From: Caulobacteraceae bacterium | Lineage (GTDB): Bacteria; Pseudomonadota; Alphaproteobacteria; Caulobacterales; Caulobacteraceae | Reading direction: 5' to 3' | Assembly (NCBI GenBank): GCA_019747095.1 | Contig: JAIERG010000136.1 | Span: forward strand, 1-33,853 | DNA: 33,853 nt | Shown here: one piece after another, positions 1-8,584 of the stretch | How positions within the stretch are numbered: the stretch's first letter is position 1 | How the letters are laid out: each line of letters starts with the position of its first letter | The notes under the pieces: generated by a model | Seen by the model: only the letters and a program-made list of their open reading frames with translations | Database searches by the model: none | What the model was told of the DNA's origin: nothing | Program-made: the position numbers and the translations under genes

Positions 1-992
1 AGCTCCATCGGATCGCACAGGTCTGCGGCGTCGATCACCTCATCGAACGCCGAGGTGAACACCCGATAGGCGTCGATCGCGCGCCCGTCGTCGGCGTTCT
101 CCTGACGGTTCGGCAGGGCCCCCTCAGCCACGTCGGGGCCGTCGTCCGCCTGGTCGCCATCGCGCTCGGCGGGCTGGCCTGACTGCTGCGCCTCCCGGTC
201 CTGCTCGGAGGTCTGGTCCTCGGCGCGGCCGTCCATCGACTGGCCGCCCTCGCCGCCGCCGTCGTCTTCCTCGTCCTGTTGATCGTCCTGCGATGGGTCA
301 GGCGCCTGCGGCTCCGGCTCCTCCTCGCCCGCGTCCTCGGAAGCGTCGTCTCCGCGTCCGTCCCCGGGATCCAGATCGAGAGCGCGAAGCACATCCTTCA
401 TGGCCGCACCGAACGCGGCCTGGTCGGAGGCCAACTCCGCCAGCGCATCCAGCTCAGCACCCGCCTTGCCCTCCAGCGCGTCGCGGACGAGGTCGACCAT
501 GGCTCCCGCGCCGTCGGGACTGCGCCGCCCCGTCACGCGCTCGCGCAGCAGAAGCGCCACGGCCTCAGGGATTGGCACACGCTCGGGCTCCGTGACACGA
601 AGAGCGCCCATCTTCTCCAGCCGGGTCAGCAGCGCTGCGTCCATGTTGGCCCGCACTCCGGCCAGCGACTGGGAGCCATGCGCTTCCACGCGGGCCTGCT
701 CGACCGCCTCGAACACCTCCGCGGCGCGGCTGTCGATTGGGCGTGCCCGGGCGTGGATGGTCGCGTCATGGTTCGCCAGCCGCAGGGCCAGCCGATCCGC
801 CTGACCTCTCAGCGTCGCGCTTTCGCTCTCCGAGGCCGTTCTCGGCGGATGGGGCAGGGTCAGCACGCCGTCCGACAGTCTCGGCCCCTCGGAACCAAAC
901 ACCACCTCCAGTTCCGGCTGCTCGGCCAGAGCGCGCGCGGCATGGGCGAGCGCGCGTTTGAAGACGTCCTGCGGGCTATCGGCGGGAGGCAT
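1..992 (-). CDS. cobT: Cobaltochelatase subunit CobT, N-terminal part (cut by left edge)
   Basis: The frame runs open from an ATG at 992 to the left edge without a stop, giving the first 330 residues of a protein usually about 620 long. CobT works with CobS and CobN in the ATP-driven insertion of cobalt into hydrogenobyrinate a,c-diamide during aerobic cobalamin synthesis. Seen: a conserved N-terminal helical region with VFKRALAHAARAL at residues 10-22, then a very acidic Asp/Glu/Gln-rich linker at about 207-300, then the opening of the conserved second half (AYRVFTSAFDEVIDAADLCDP, residues 308-327 region). The C-terminal von Willebrand A-like domain with its metal site lies outside the window. 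An AGGGG stretch six bases before the ATG supports the start. Family identity is by recognition of sequence pattern and the acidic linker. Confidence 0.88.
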   Translation of the reverse strand, partial: MPPADSPQDVFKRALAHAARALAEQPELEVVFGSEGPRLSDGVLTLPHPPRTASESESATLRGQADRLALRLANHDATIHARARPIDSRAAEVFEAVEQARVEAHGSQSLAGVRANMDAALLTRLEKMGALRVTEPERVPIPEAVALLLRERVTGRRSPDGAGAMVDLVRDALEGKAGAELDALAELASDQAAFGAAMKDVLRALDLDPGDGRGDDASEDAGEEEPEPQAPDPSQDDQQDEEDDGGGEGGQSMDGRAEDQTSEQDREAQQSGQPAERDGDQADDGPDVAEGALPNRQENADDGRAIDAYRVFTSAFDEVIDAADLCDPME

Positions 993-1053
993 ACCGAACC
1001 CCTAATCCCTCACAGTGCCGGGGGCCAGAGCGGTAAGGCCGCAGGAACATGGC

Positions 1054-1075
1054 CAACGTGGCGCTGACCACGTTG
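1054..1075. repeat. Perfect 8-bp inverted repeat between cobT and a small gene
   Basis: CAACGTGG and CCACGTTG form perfect arms around the 6-base centre CGCTGA. The element lies in the 142-bp gap between the divergent starts of cobT and the small membrane gene. It has no following T-run on either strand, so a dimeric-repressor operator is more likely than a terminator. The regulator is unknown. Confidence 0.5.
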
Positions 1076-1134
1076 CTTCATGCGCTGTCAGGACATGGCG
1101 CGCACGCTGCTTCGCCACGTCCCGGAGCTGGGTC

Positions 1135-1287
1135 ATGAGGGAGCTTCCTGTCCGCCTGCCGCCGAGTCTTCGAGCGAAGCCGCGCCGCCAGCTTTGGCGC
1201 GACGTCTTCTTTTTCTGCGCCTCGTTCACCGCGACCTTCTATGGTTCGGTGCTCATCCTTGAGCACGCGGCGGCGGTGATCGGCTGA
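1135..1287 (+). CDS. Small single-pass membrane protein (50 aa)
   Basis: I do not recognise the family. The frame MRELPVRLPPSL to AAAVIG has a basic N-terminal third (RLPPSLRAKPRRQLWR) followed by one hydrophobic segment at about residues 23-48 (VFFFCASFTATFYGSVLILE), as expected of a small inner-membrane protein with a cytoplasmic N-terminus. A GGAG seven bases before the ATG supports translation from this start rather than from longer alternatives upstream. It ends five bases before the convergent glycosyltransferase gene. Its length is short enough that chance remains possible, but the RBS plus charged-then-hydrophobic pattern favours a real gene. Confidence 0.5.
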   Translation: MRELPVRLPPSLRAKPRRQLWRDVFFFCASFTATFYGSVLILEHAAAVIG

Positions 1288-1292
1288 CACGG

Positions 1293-2234
1293 TCAGGCGG
1301 CGTGAACGTCGTAAAGCGACAGAACCGCCTCAAAGACCCGTTCGACCGTCAGGGCCTCGATTGGGGCGAACTCCCCGCGCACGGGGTTGGAAGCCGCAAT
1401 CGCGGTTCTTGGTCCGCGGGGCCCATAGAGCCACCACTCAGTCGGCCCGAACAGGCCCAACGTCGGCTTTCCCAGCGCTGCAGAGACGTGCATCAAGCCG
1501 GAATCATTGCCGACGAACAAGTTCGCCCGGTCGATGGCGGCCGCCGAGGCCAGAATGTCGCCCTTGCCGACGAAATCGATCCCCCGGTTCCCCGCCGTCT
1601 CCAGCGCGGGCGCTGCCGGAGCATGGTCGCCCGGCCCGCCCACCGCCATGAACCGCCAGCCGGCGAAGCGCGGCTCTTCCAGGAGCCTGGCCACCAGTTC
1701 GCCCCAGCGGTCCGCGGGCCAGCTCTTCCCGGGCTGATGGGCGATGGGCGCGAGCGCCAGGATCGGTCCCGGCCCCGGTCGACCCGCCAGTTTCGGATCG
1801 ATGACAGCAGCAGCATCCGCCCGCGCCCGGTCGTCCAGGAAGATTTCGGGCTCAAGGGAATGCACGGCCGACATGAGCCGGCTGACCATCTCGACCTTGG
1901 GCAGTCCGGTCTCCCACTTACGGCTGTAGACGATCCGCCGATCGGCCCGCAGCAGCCACGCCAGCGCGGAGCCCCGGATATCGATGACCAGGGCCCAATG
2001 CGTGCCCACCACCTGTTTCCAGAGGTCGAGCCAGTGGCCGGCCGCCTTCTTCTTGTCGAGCACGATGACCCGCTCCACCCCCGGGGCCGAGCGAAAGAAG
2101 GGCGCGGGCGGACGGCCGCAGGCCACGGTGATGTCCGCTCCCGGCACCTGCCGCGCGATCTCCCGGATCACACCCGACGAGATGACGCAGTCACCGATGC
2201 GGTTGGAGGTGACAAATAGGACCTTCTGGGACAC
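1293..2234 (-). CDS. Glycosyltransferase family 9 (heptosyltransferase-like)
   Basis: A 313-residue GT-B protein of the ADP-heptose:LPS heptosyltransferase family (WaaC/WaaF/WaaQ, GT9). Such enzymes add heptose or a related sugar to the lipopolysaccharide inner core on the cytoplasmic face of the inner membrane. Seen: the N-terminal nucleotide-fold strand with the conserved NRIGD (residues 11-15, Asp15 matching the catalytic Asp of WaaC), a second Rossmann half from about 155, and the sugar-nucleotide-binding signature FVGNDSGLMHVSAALGKP (240-257) followed by LFGPT. The start codon is GTG. It lies divergent from the alpha/beta hydrolase with 56 bp between them, which must hold both promoters. 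The exact sugar and acceptor cannot be told; no other LPS core gene is adjacent. Confidence 0.85.
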   Translation of the reverse strand: MSQKVLFVTSNRIGDCVISSGVIREIARQVPGADITVACGRPPAPFFRSAPGVERVIVLDKKKAAGHWLDLWKQVVGTHWALVIDIRGSALAWLLRADRRIVYSRKWETGLPKVEMVSRLMSAVHSLEPEIFLDDRARADAAAVIDPKLAGRPGPGPILALAPIAHQPGKSWPADRWGELVARLLEEPRFAGWRFMAVGGPGDHAPAAPALETAGNRGIDFVGKGDILASAAAIDRANLFVGNDSGLMHVSAALGKPTLGLFGPTEWWLYGPRGPRTAIAASNPVRGEFAPIEALTVERVFEAVLSLYDVHAA

Positions 2235-2290
2235 GCGGTCTTCTTTTCTGTCGTTGGGCGGCGGGCTGCGGCGTTCTACAGGATCATCTC

Positions 2291-3040
2291 ATGCTGAACG
2301 ATATCCAAACCCTTACCCGCCCCGACGGCGAGACACTGGCCTACAAGCGGATCCAGGGCACGGGACCGACCGTCCTGTGGATTGGCGGCTTTCGTTCCGA
2401 CATGGAGGGAACCAAGGCATTGGCGCTGGACGCGGCCGCGCGTGAACGGGGTTGGGCCTATGTCCGCTACGACCACTTCGCCCACGGACAATCTTCGGGC
2501 GACTGGCGTCAGGCCACCATCGGCCGCTGGCGCGATGACGCGATCGGCCTGATCGAAAGCCTCCCCGGGCCGGTGATCCCGGTTGGCTCATCAATGGGTG
2601 GATGGGTGGCGCTACTTTCTGCATTGGCCCGACCGGACCGGATGGCTGGGCTGGTATTGATCAATCCGGCCCAGGACTTCACCGAGCGCCTGATGTGGCC
2701 CTCCCTGCCCGACCACATCCGTGAAGCTATCCTGCGGGACGGAGAGGGCGTGGTCACAGAGGAGGGACTGGGCGAATACGTCCTGACGCGCCGCATGTTC
2801 GAGGAAGCTCGGCACTGGCTGTTGCTGGATGGAGCGATCTCGATCACGGCTCCGATCCATGTGCTTCAGGGCCGAGCCGACACGACCGTGCCGTGGACCC
2901 ACTCCATCCGTCTCGCCGAGCAGCTGACGGGTGGGGATGTGCGACTGGATCTGATCGAGGGCGGCGACCATCGCTTGTCGGCACCGCGCGACCTGGCCAG
3001 GCTCATCGCAGCGGTAGAGAGTATGCGCTCGTTGACCTGA
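2291..3040 (+). CDS. Alpha/beta hydrolase (ABHD10-like serine hydrolase)
   Basis: A 249-residue cytoplasmic alpha/beta hydrolase. The catalytic triad can be placed: Ser101 in the nucleophile elbow GSSMGG (99-104), Asp197 in GRADTTVP, and His227 in GGDHRLS. The oxyanion-side loop WIGGFRSDMEGTKA (30-43) resembles that of mitochondrial ABHD10, a thioesterase/depalmitoylase, and of its alphaproteobacterial relatives, so a thioesterase or esterase role is plausible; the substrate is unknown. An AGGA eight bases before the ATG supports the start. It is transcribed away from the GT9 gene and ends 39 bases before the convergent M23 peptidase. Confidence 0.85.
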   Translation: MLNDIQTLTRPDGETLAYKRIQGTGPTVLWIGGFRSDMEGTKALALDAAARERGWAYVRYDHFAHGQSSGDWRQATIGRWRDDAIGLIESLPGPVIPVGSSMGGWVALLSALARPDRMAGLVLINPAQDFTERLMWPSLPDHIREAILRDGEGVVTEEGLGEYVLTRRMFEEARHWLLLDGAISITAPIHVLQGRADTTVPWTHSIRLAEQLTGGDVRLDLIEGGDHRLSAPRDLARLIAAVESMRSLT

Positions 3041-3079
3041 CGAACGGTCACGGAACCGTGTGGCACCGAAGCGGACCGG

Positions 3080-4450
3080 TCAGGATCGTGTCGCAGCTGC
3101 ACCGGCAGGGCGAAGGCCCGGGGCCGAAGCCTGCATCACGACGGGGCGGCGCTGGCCACCAGCGGCGATAATGCGATCAATCCGGGCCTTTTCGGCGCGG
3201 AAGCCGGCCAGATCGGCACCCGTCAGTTCCGTTCCGACATCCACGCGAATGCTGGAGGGATTGATCCGCTGTCCGTTGCGCCAGATCTCATAGTGCAGGT
3301 GCGGACCGGTCGATGCCCCTGTCGAACCGACGTAGGCCACGACTTGTCCCTGCGTGACGCGCTGTCCCGGACGGATACCCGACCCATAGCGGGACAGGTG
3401 GCCGTAGCCGCTTTCGAGGCCATTGGCATGGCGGATGCGCAGCCAGTTGCCGTAGCCGCCCCAACGACGGGCCTCGACCACGACCCCATCGGCGGGAGCG
3501 ACGATCGGCGTGCCCGTCGGTGCGGCGAAGTCGATCCCCTGGTGCATGCGCCGGAAGCCAGAAATCGGATGGGTCCGAACGCCGAAGGAGGACGACACAC
3601 GGAAGCCACGGACCAGCGGCGTGCGCATCATCGAGGAACGGATATTCTTGCCCGAGGCGTCGAAATACTGCGGTTCGCGCGCGCCCGCGGGCTGGTAGCG
3701 ATAGAAGGCGACGCCCTTGAGTTCGGCGTACAGCAGATCGCCAGTGTCGACGGTACGACCATTCTCGGTCACCTGGCGATCAAAGACGAGCGTGAACTCA
3801 TCCGAGGCGCGGATGTCGCGTTCCAGGTCGAAGCGGTGGCCGAATATGCGGGTGGCGGCACGACGGATGGCCGCGTCAGCACCCATGCGCTGGGCTGTCG
3901 CCGAAAGCGAGCCGCGCACCTCGGACGTCAGGACAACCGTCTCTTCGGTGACCCGCTCCTCAAGCTCGCGCAGGCGAAGGGCACCATCGAAGCTGCGGGA
4001 GACGGTCAGCTGGCTCGCCGGGCCGGTGCGCATGGTCAGGCCGATCAGGCGCGCATCGCCGCGGCCGCCGCGCGGGCGGGCGATGGCGGTCTCGAAACGC
4101 AGGCCGGCCTGCATCTGCGACACGTCATAAGCGTTCGACAGGGTCGCAGCGACGGCCTGGGCCTCGGCATCGCTGATGCCTGTACGCTGGACGGCCTCCT
4201 CGAAGGTCTCGCCGCGGCGAATCTGGACGGGAATGGCTTCCGGGGCCGTCAGGCCGGCAGGGGCACCGGCGGCGGCGAAGGCCTGGGCTTCAAGAACCGC
4301 GATCTGCTGCGCCGTCAACTCGGGAACCGGCTCGGCCTGAGCGGGTTGATACACACGGCCCGCGAGCGTGGCCACGGTCAGAGCAGCGGCGGCGGTCAGG
4401 AGATGCGGCGCAAAACGCATCGGCTGACGGCGCGGATCGAACTGAGCCAT
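3080..4450 (-). CDS. M23 family metallopeptidase (LytM-type murein endopeptidase)
   Basis: A 456-residue envelope protein likely to cut peptidoglycan cross-bridges in the periplasm, or to activate amidases if inactive. The N-terminus has a basic start and a hydrophobic segment (residues 13-31), a signal peptide or anchor ending near QPAQA. Residues 72-120 (IPVQIRRGETFEEAVQRTGI) look like an OapA/LysM-type module. The C-terminal M23 domain (about 280-405) keeps all zinc and catalytic residues: His303 and Asp307 in HQGID, His351 in YGHLS, and His384/His386 in PHLHYE, so it should be active. A second in-frame ATG at residue 11 is an alternative start. A basic 50-residue tail follows the domain. 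It stands alone, convergent with the hydrolase gene. Confidence 0.92.
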   Translation of the reverse strand: MAQFDPRRQPMRFAPHLLTAAAALTVATLAGRVYQPAQAEPVPELTAQQIAVLEAQAFAAAGAPAGLTAPEAIPVQIRRGETFEEAVQRTGISDAEAQAVAATLSNAYDVSQMQAGLRFETAIARPRGGRGDARLIGLTMRTGPASQLTVSRSFDGALRLRELEERVTEETVVLTSEVRGSLSATAQRMGADAAIRRAATRIFGHRFDLERDIRASDEFTLVFDRQVTENGRTVDTGDLLYAELKGVAFYRYQPAGAREPQYFDASGKNIRSSMMRTPLVRGFRVSSSFGVRTHPISGFRRMHQGIDFAAPTGTPIVAPADGVVVEARRWGGYGNWLRIRHANGLESGYGHLSRYGSGIRPGQRVTQGQVVAYVGSTGASTGPHLHYEIWRNGQRINPSSIRVDVGTELTGADLAGFRAEKARIDRIIAAGGQRRPVVMQASAPGLRPAGAAATRS

Positions 4451-4839
4451 CGGTCCCCGGCGAACAACGACGCCGACGCGGCGCCAAACCCAAACAAAGC
4501 AAGGATCGCGCCCAAGTCCCCCTGAGCGCGAGGCAAGGCATATAACCCGACGATGGCATCATGGGAAGCAGGTTCGTTACAAACCATTAACCGGCCAGGA
4601 CCGCTTCGGTAGAGATAGGGCGATTTGGGTATTCCGACAGCATTCGTGACAGTCTATCGGCAAGGTATGAGAGCCGATGCTGTCGTCATTGAATCTGGCC
4701 GGACCGGATTGAATCGCTGTTTGATTAAAAGTGGCCTCGATGTCACTCAATGTGGCCCTGGCGCAACGTCCGTTTCAGGGGCTTACATCTTAACGTTTCT
4801 GAACGGGGTGATGCGTCGAGGCTTGGTCATGGATCAGCT
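4451..4839. other. AT-richer divergent intergenic region (M23 peptidase / ydbH)
   Basis: This 389-bp gap is visibly lower in GC than its surroundings and should carry the divergent promoters of the M23 peptidase and the ydbH operon. It holds two GAATC sites (CcrM-type GANTC) near 4690-4715 and TTAA-containing stretches, but I could not assign a full known operator. The only frame here, a TTG-started 72 codons ending at 4843, uses rare codons (AGA, TTA, ATT) and is not called as a gene. Confidence 0.5.
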
Positions 4840-7800
4840 GTGACCGACACCCCGCCTTCCACCGCTCGGCGGTCTACCAGACGTGGGCCGCAGAAGGTCC
4901 TGATCGGCCTGCTGGTTCTGACGCTGATCAGCGCTTTGCTCACAGCCCTTGCGTGGGCGAACCGCCGCGCGGCGGCGCGAGAGATGCTGGTCGGCTGGCT
5001 GGACCGGCGCGGTATCCAGGCCGAAGTGGACATCCAGCGCCTCGAGCTCGACGGCTTCGTCGGGCGGGTGCGCATCGGAGATCCGGCTGACCCCGACGTG
5101 ACCATCCAGCAGGTCGAGGTCGACTATGTGATCGGCATGCCCTGGGCGACCGGCGGGATGGGCGTGACGCCGTCGCGGATCCGCCTCGTCCGGCCGGTCA
5201 TGCGGGCCAGCTGGCGCGAGGGAGAACTCTCGTTCGGCTCGCTCGATCCCCTGATCGAGGAGTTTACCAGCCGCCCTCCTCGTCCTGGAACCCGAGGCCC
5301 CGTCGTGGTCGTTGAGACCGGACGGCTGCGCCTCGACACCGAGTACGGTCCGGTCTCCCTGTTCGCCGACGCCCGCGTCGACGATGGCAAGCTGATGAGT
5401 CTGGCAGCCCGCATGCCCGCAACCAGCCTCCGCAGCGGCGATGTGGACATCCGGGGGCTGGGCGGAACGCTGGACCTGAGCACGACGGGTAACAGCGTCG
5501 CCGTCAGATTGAACCTCCAGGCGGTCCGGGCGGTCGCGCCGGGAGCGGTGGGCCAGACCCTCGGACTGGCCATGACCGGCTCGCTTCCCTATCCGGACAT
5601 GAAGGCCCGGCGCGGCGACGGCCGGGCTGAGATCGACCTGCGCCTGATCGGCGACCGCGTGGCCTTGGGCGACACTGTCGCTGAGGACGCCACCCTGACC
5701 CTGGCGGCCAGGGGACAGACGAGAGGCTGGATCGAAACCCTGTCCTTCGACGGCGAGACGACGGCCCGCATGATCGCCGGCCGGCTCACGACCCCTGCCG
5801 CAAATCTGAGTGGGGCCGATGTGTGGCTTGCGCAGGCCCGCGTGGTGCTAACGCGCGCTGGTGGCGGGCGCGCCGACGTTTCCGGTCCGCTGCAGGCGCG
5901 GATCGCCCGCGTGGCGTCCGGCGACCTCGCGCTTTCCGATATGACCTCTCAATCAAGCCTGGCCTACGGAACGGCCGAGGCGACACCCCTGACCATCAGC
6001 GGCTCGGTGGCGGCGGCGAGCGGCGCCTGGCCGCTGTTTGGCCCGGTAAGGCCAGACGACCCGCCTGAACTGGCAGACCTCAAGCGCGCGCTGGTTGCCT
6101 TCTCCCTCTCGGCTCCTTCGGTACGTCTGACATCGGACCGTGAAGGTCTCCGCGTCGACATGGTTCAGTCAGCCCAAGTCACGCCCGCCAATGGCGGCAT
6201 GCTGACGCTGACCCCCGCCGCACGGCCGGTATTTGCCGCAGGTCCCGGAGACCGGGGCGGCGGGGCTCTGACCTTGACTGCCAACCGAGGTCGCGGTCTG
6301 CCCGAGGCCGCCTTTTCCGTGCCGGACTGGCGGCTGACGCCAGGCGGCTTCCAGGCCCGCATTGACGGACGGGCAAGCCTCGATTTCACGCCCGCGCGCG
6401 GCGTGGCCGTCAGCACAGCAGGCCTCCTGTCCAGCGACAACGGCCGCGTCACCTACGTGCCATCAGACTGTCTCGGCCTCACGGTCGAGCGCCTCGACCT
6501 CGATGAGAACGACGTGACGGGGGTGTCTGGTCGCCTGTGCCCCACGGACGCGCCGCTGCTCGTCGCGCAGAACGGCGGCTGGCGCGTGACCGGGACATTC
6601 CGCGACATCGCTGCCCAGGCACCCTTCCTTGCATTGGGCGTCTCTGAGGCCTCGGGAACGCTGACAGCGACAGGCTCCTCGGCGGGCCTCGGGCTGGACG
6701 CGCGCATCGACACAGCGTCTGTGACGGACGCCACGCTGCCTCGCCGCTTCAACGTCCTGACGGCCCAGGGTCGCGTGGGTCTGGCGAACAACCAGTGGAC
6801 TGGTGCCTTCGACCTGGCCCGGCCTGATAACCGACTGGGCAGGGTCTCGCTCATCCATGACGGGCGCACAGGTCGCGGGGGAGTGACCATCGACGCGCCC
6901 TCCCTCGTCTTTGCTGAAAGCGGTCTGCAACCTGCGGACCTGAGCCCGCTCGTGACCGACTTCGTCCAGTCGCCCGCCAACGGATCGGCCTCGTTCCAGG
7001 GTCGCATCGACTGGACGTCCGACCCGCTCGACAGTGGATCCAGCTCCGGGCGCCTCGTTGTCCCAGGTCTGGACTTCGTCAGCCCGGCCGGGCCGGTTAA
7101 GGGCCTGAGCGGAACGATCGAGTTCACCAACCTCGCGCCCCTGACCACGGCACCCGGCCAGGCGCTGCGGGTCGCCACCCTGGAATCGATCGCCCCGTTC
7201 ACCGACCTGGACCTGTCCTTTGCTCTGGACAAGGCCGCTATCACCGTCGACGGCGGTGCCATTCGCGCGGCCGGCGGCATCGTGCGCGTCGAGCCTTTCA
7301 GCGTTCCGCTGGACCGGCGACCCTTCTCCGGCGTCATCGTGCTGGAGCGCGTTCAGCTGGGCGAGTTGATCGAAGGGGCGGGATTTGGGGACAAGGTCGC
7401 TCTGGATGCCGTCGTCTCGGGTCGGCTGCCCTTCACATTTGATCCGGACAGCGGGGTGCGCGTCACCGGCGGGCGCGTCTATGCGGACCAGCCCGGGCGC
7501 CTGTCGATCCAGCGCGAGGCCCTGACAGGGCTCGAAGCCGGAGGCGGCGGGACCGTGCCGCCCGGAACGGTCGAGGACCTGGCCTATCAGGCCATGGAGA
7601 ACCTGGCCTTCGACATCCTGTCCGCCGACGTAAACAGCCTCGATGAAGGCCGCATCGGCGTCCTCTTCCGCATCGTCGGCCGCCACGATCCGCCCCAGCG
7701 CCAGGAGATCCGCCTGTCGCTGGCCGAGCTCATCAGCCGCGAGTTCCTCAACCGCCCCCTGCCCCTGCCGTCCAACACCGGCATCGACCTGACGCTGGAC

Positions 7801-7875
7801 ACCACGCTGAACGTCAACCAACTCGTCTCCGACCTGCTGGAGGTCAATCGCGCTCGCAACGGGGACCAACCCTGA
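4840..7875 (+). CDS. ydbH: YdbH-family AsmA-like intermembrane transport protein
   Basis: A very long inner-membrane-anchored periplasmic protein (1011 residues from the GTG at 4840; an ATG at 4750 would add 30). One transmembrane helix (about residues 20-42, KVLIGLLVLTLISALLTALAW) is followed by an all-beta, repeat-like body typical of AsmA-like proteins, and the C-terminus (LNRPLPLPSNTGIDLTLDTTLNVNQLVSDL) matches the YdbH signature. In E. coli, YdbH forms a hydrophobic-groove bridge for phospholipid movement to the outer membrane, redundant with TamB and YhdP. The next two genes encode its partners YnbE and YdbL, which fixes the call. The GTG overlaps the stop of a tiny upstream frame (GTGA) and has only a weak GGA behind it, so the start is uncertain; the N-terminus from GTG fits the usual short cytoplasmic tail better. 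Confidence 0.86.
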   Translation: MTDTPPSTARRSTRRGPQKVLIGLLVLTLISALLTALAWANRRAAAREMLVGWLDRRGIQAEVDIQRLELDGFVGRVRIGDPADPDVTIQQVEVDYVIGMPWATGGMGVTPSRIRLVRPVMRASWREGELSFGSLDPLIEEFTSRPPRPGTRGPVVVVETGRLRLDTEYGPVSLFADARVDDGKLMSLAARMPATSLRSGDVDIRGLGGTLDLSTTGNSVAVRLNLQAVRAVAPGAVGQTLGLAMTGSLPYPDMKARRGDGRAEIDLRLIGDRVALGDTVAEDATLTLAARGQTRGWIETLSFDGETTARMIAGRLTTPAANLSGADVWLAQARVVLTRAGGGRADVSGPLQARIARVASGDLALSDMTSQSSLAYGTAEATPLTISGSVAAASGAWPLFGPVRPDDPPELADLKRALVAFSLSAPSVRLTSDREGLRVDMVQSAQVTPANGGMLTLTPAARPVFAAGPGDRGGGALTLTANRGRGLPEAAFSVPDWRLTPGGFQARIDGRASLDFTPARGVAVSTAGLLSSDNGRVTYVPSDCLGLTVERLDLDENDVTGVSGRLCPTDAPLLVAQNGGWRVTGTFRDIAAQAPFLALGVSEASGTLTATGSSAGLGLDARIDTASVTDATLPRRFNVLTAQGRVGLANNQWTGAFDLARPDNRLGRVSLIHDGRTGRGGVTIDAPSLVFAESGLQPADLSPLVTDFVQSPANGSASFQGRIDWTSDPLDSGSSSGRLVVPGLDFVSPAGPVKGLSGTIEFTNLAPLTTAPGQALRVATLESIAPFTDLDLSFALDKAAITVDGGAIRAAGGIVRVEPFSVPLDRRPFSGVIVLERVQLGELIEGAGFGDKVALDAVVSGRLPFTFDPDSGVRVTGGRVYADQPGRLSIQREALTGLEAGGGGTVPPGTVEDLAYQAMENLAFDILSADVNSLDEGRIGVLFRIVGRHDPPQRQEIRLSLAELISREFLNRPLPLPSNTGIDLTLDTTLNVNQLVSDLLEVNRARNGDQP

Positions 7876-7951
7876 CCGTTCACGACCCATTCACTCGCCG
7901 ACAGGCATCCACGGTGGCAGTGAAAGCGTTCCTTCGCCGGAGACCCTGACG

Positions 7952-8146
7952 ATGACCCCGCCCAAGCGTGTGATCCGCACCTTTCTTCTTGCCGTCGGCG
8001 CGGCCGTGGTCCTGTCCGGCTGCACCCCCACCATCCGCCTTCAGGTCGACCCGATCCAGATCTACGCCAAGCTCGACGCCGACGTCCGCGTCCGACTGGA
8101 TCAGGAGCTGCGAGACCTCTTGGCCGAAAACCCGAACCTGTTCTGA
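7952..8146 (+). CDS. ynbE: YnbE-like outer-membrane lipoprotein
   Basis: A 64-residue lipoprotein. Seen: basic N-terminus, hydrophobic core and the lipobox LSGC with Cys24, followed by TPTIRLQVDPIQIYAKLDADVRV and the ending LAENPNLF. The E. coli YnbE shows the same GCTP start after the lipid cysteine and a closely similar ending (SDLF). YnbE is anchored in the outer membrane and extends the YdbH beta-groove by strand augmentation, completing the bridge across the periplasm. A GGAGA eight to nine bases upstream supports the ATG. It follows ydbH by 76 bp and overlaps ydbL by one base (TGATG), so the three are one operon. Confidence 0.87.
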   Translation: MTPPKRVIRTFLLAVGAAVVLSGCTPTIRLQVDPIQIYAKLDADVRVRLDQELRDLLAENPNLF

Positions 8147-8523
8147 TGGAAACCCGTCGCATGACCTTCAGCAAGCTCTTCGTGCTCGGCGCCGCCGTGG
8201 CCGCGCTGGGCGTCGCGGCCGGTGCCGCCTTCGGTCAGACCAGCGAGCAAAAGGCTCTCATCGACGCCGCCAAGGTCCAGGGCGTGGTCGGCGAACAGGC
8301 TGACGGCTACCTCGGCTTCCGCACGGCTTCGACTGGAGCGCCCTTGACCCAGGCCGTCACGGTCACCAACGACGCCCGACGCGATGCCTATGCCGAGCGG
8401 GCCCGCGCGGCGGGGACGACGACGGATGTCGCCGCGGCCCGGATGTTCGAAAGCCAGCTTCTGCCGCGCATCCCGGCGGGCCAGTGGTATCGCAACGCGT
8501 CGGGACAGTGGGTTCAGCGCTGA
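8146..8523 (+). CDS. ydbL: YdbL family protein (DUF1318)
   Basis: A 125-residue secreted protein of the DUF1318 family. A signal peptide ends near AAFGQ (about residue 32). The mature part carries the family pattern: QGVVGEQADGYLGF, then NDARRDAYAERA, then a C-terminus PAGQWYRNASGQWVQR. In E. coli, YdbL is a periplasmic helper that restrains YnbE from uncontrolled multimerisation, so it serves the YdbH-YnbE lipid bridge. Its first ATG overlaps the ynbE stop. A second ATG at 8161 (residue 6) has a better-placed GGAAA and may be the true start. Confidence 0.86.
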   Translation: METRRMTFSKLFVLGAAVAALGVAAGAAFGQTSEQKALIDAAKVQGVVGEQADGYLGFRTASTGAPLTQAVTVTNDARRDAYAERARAAGTTTDVAAARMFESQLLPRIPAGQWYRNASGQWVQR

Positions 8524-8584
8524 CGCAAGACTTACGGCATCGTGTCGCGGGTTCCTTTGACAGGCCTGTGCTAAGGCGCGGCCC

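Noticed and set aside
1044-1074. GGAAC and CGTT upstream of the small membrane gene, looking like an EcfG promoter
   Set aside because: Spacing is 22 bases, far from 16-17.
3293-4525. 410-codon plus-strand frame opposite the M23 peptidase
   Set aside because: Shadow of the peptidase gene, whose catalytic motifs are complete on the other strand.
4577-4592. TTAC and TTAACC resembling a CtrA full site (TTAA-N7-TTAAC)
   Set aside because: The spacing is one base short and the first half has a mismatch; too weak to call.
4625-4843. 72-codon frame before ydbH whose stop overlaps the ydbH GTG (GTGA)
   Set aside because: It would start with TTG, has no RBS, uses rare AT-rich codons and has no recognisable features; the overlap is probably chance.
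6463-7890. 475-codon frame opposite ydbH
   Set aside because: Shadow frame caused by strong GC3 bias in ydbH; no domain or start signal.
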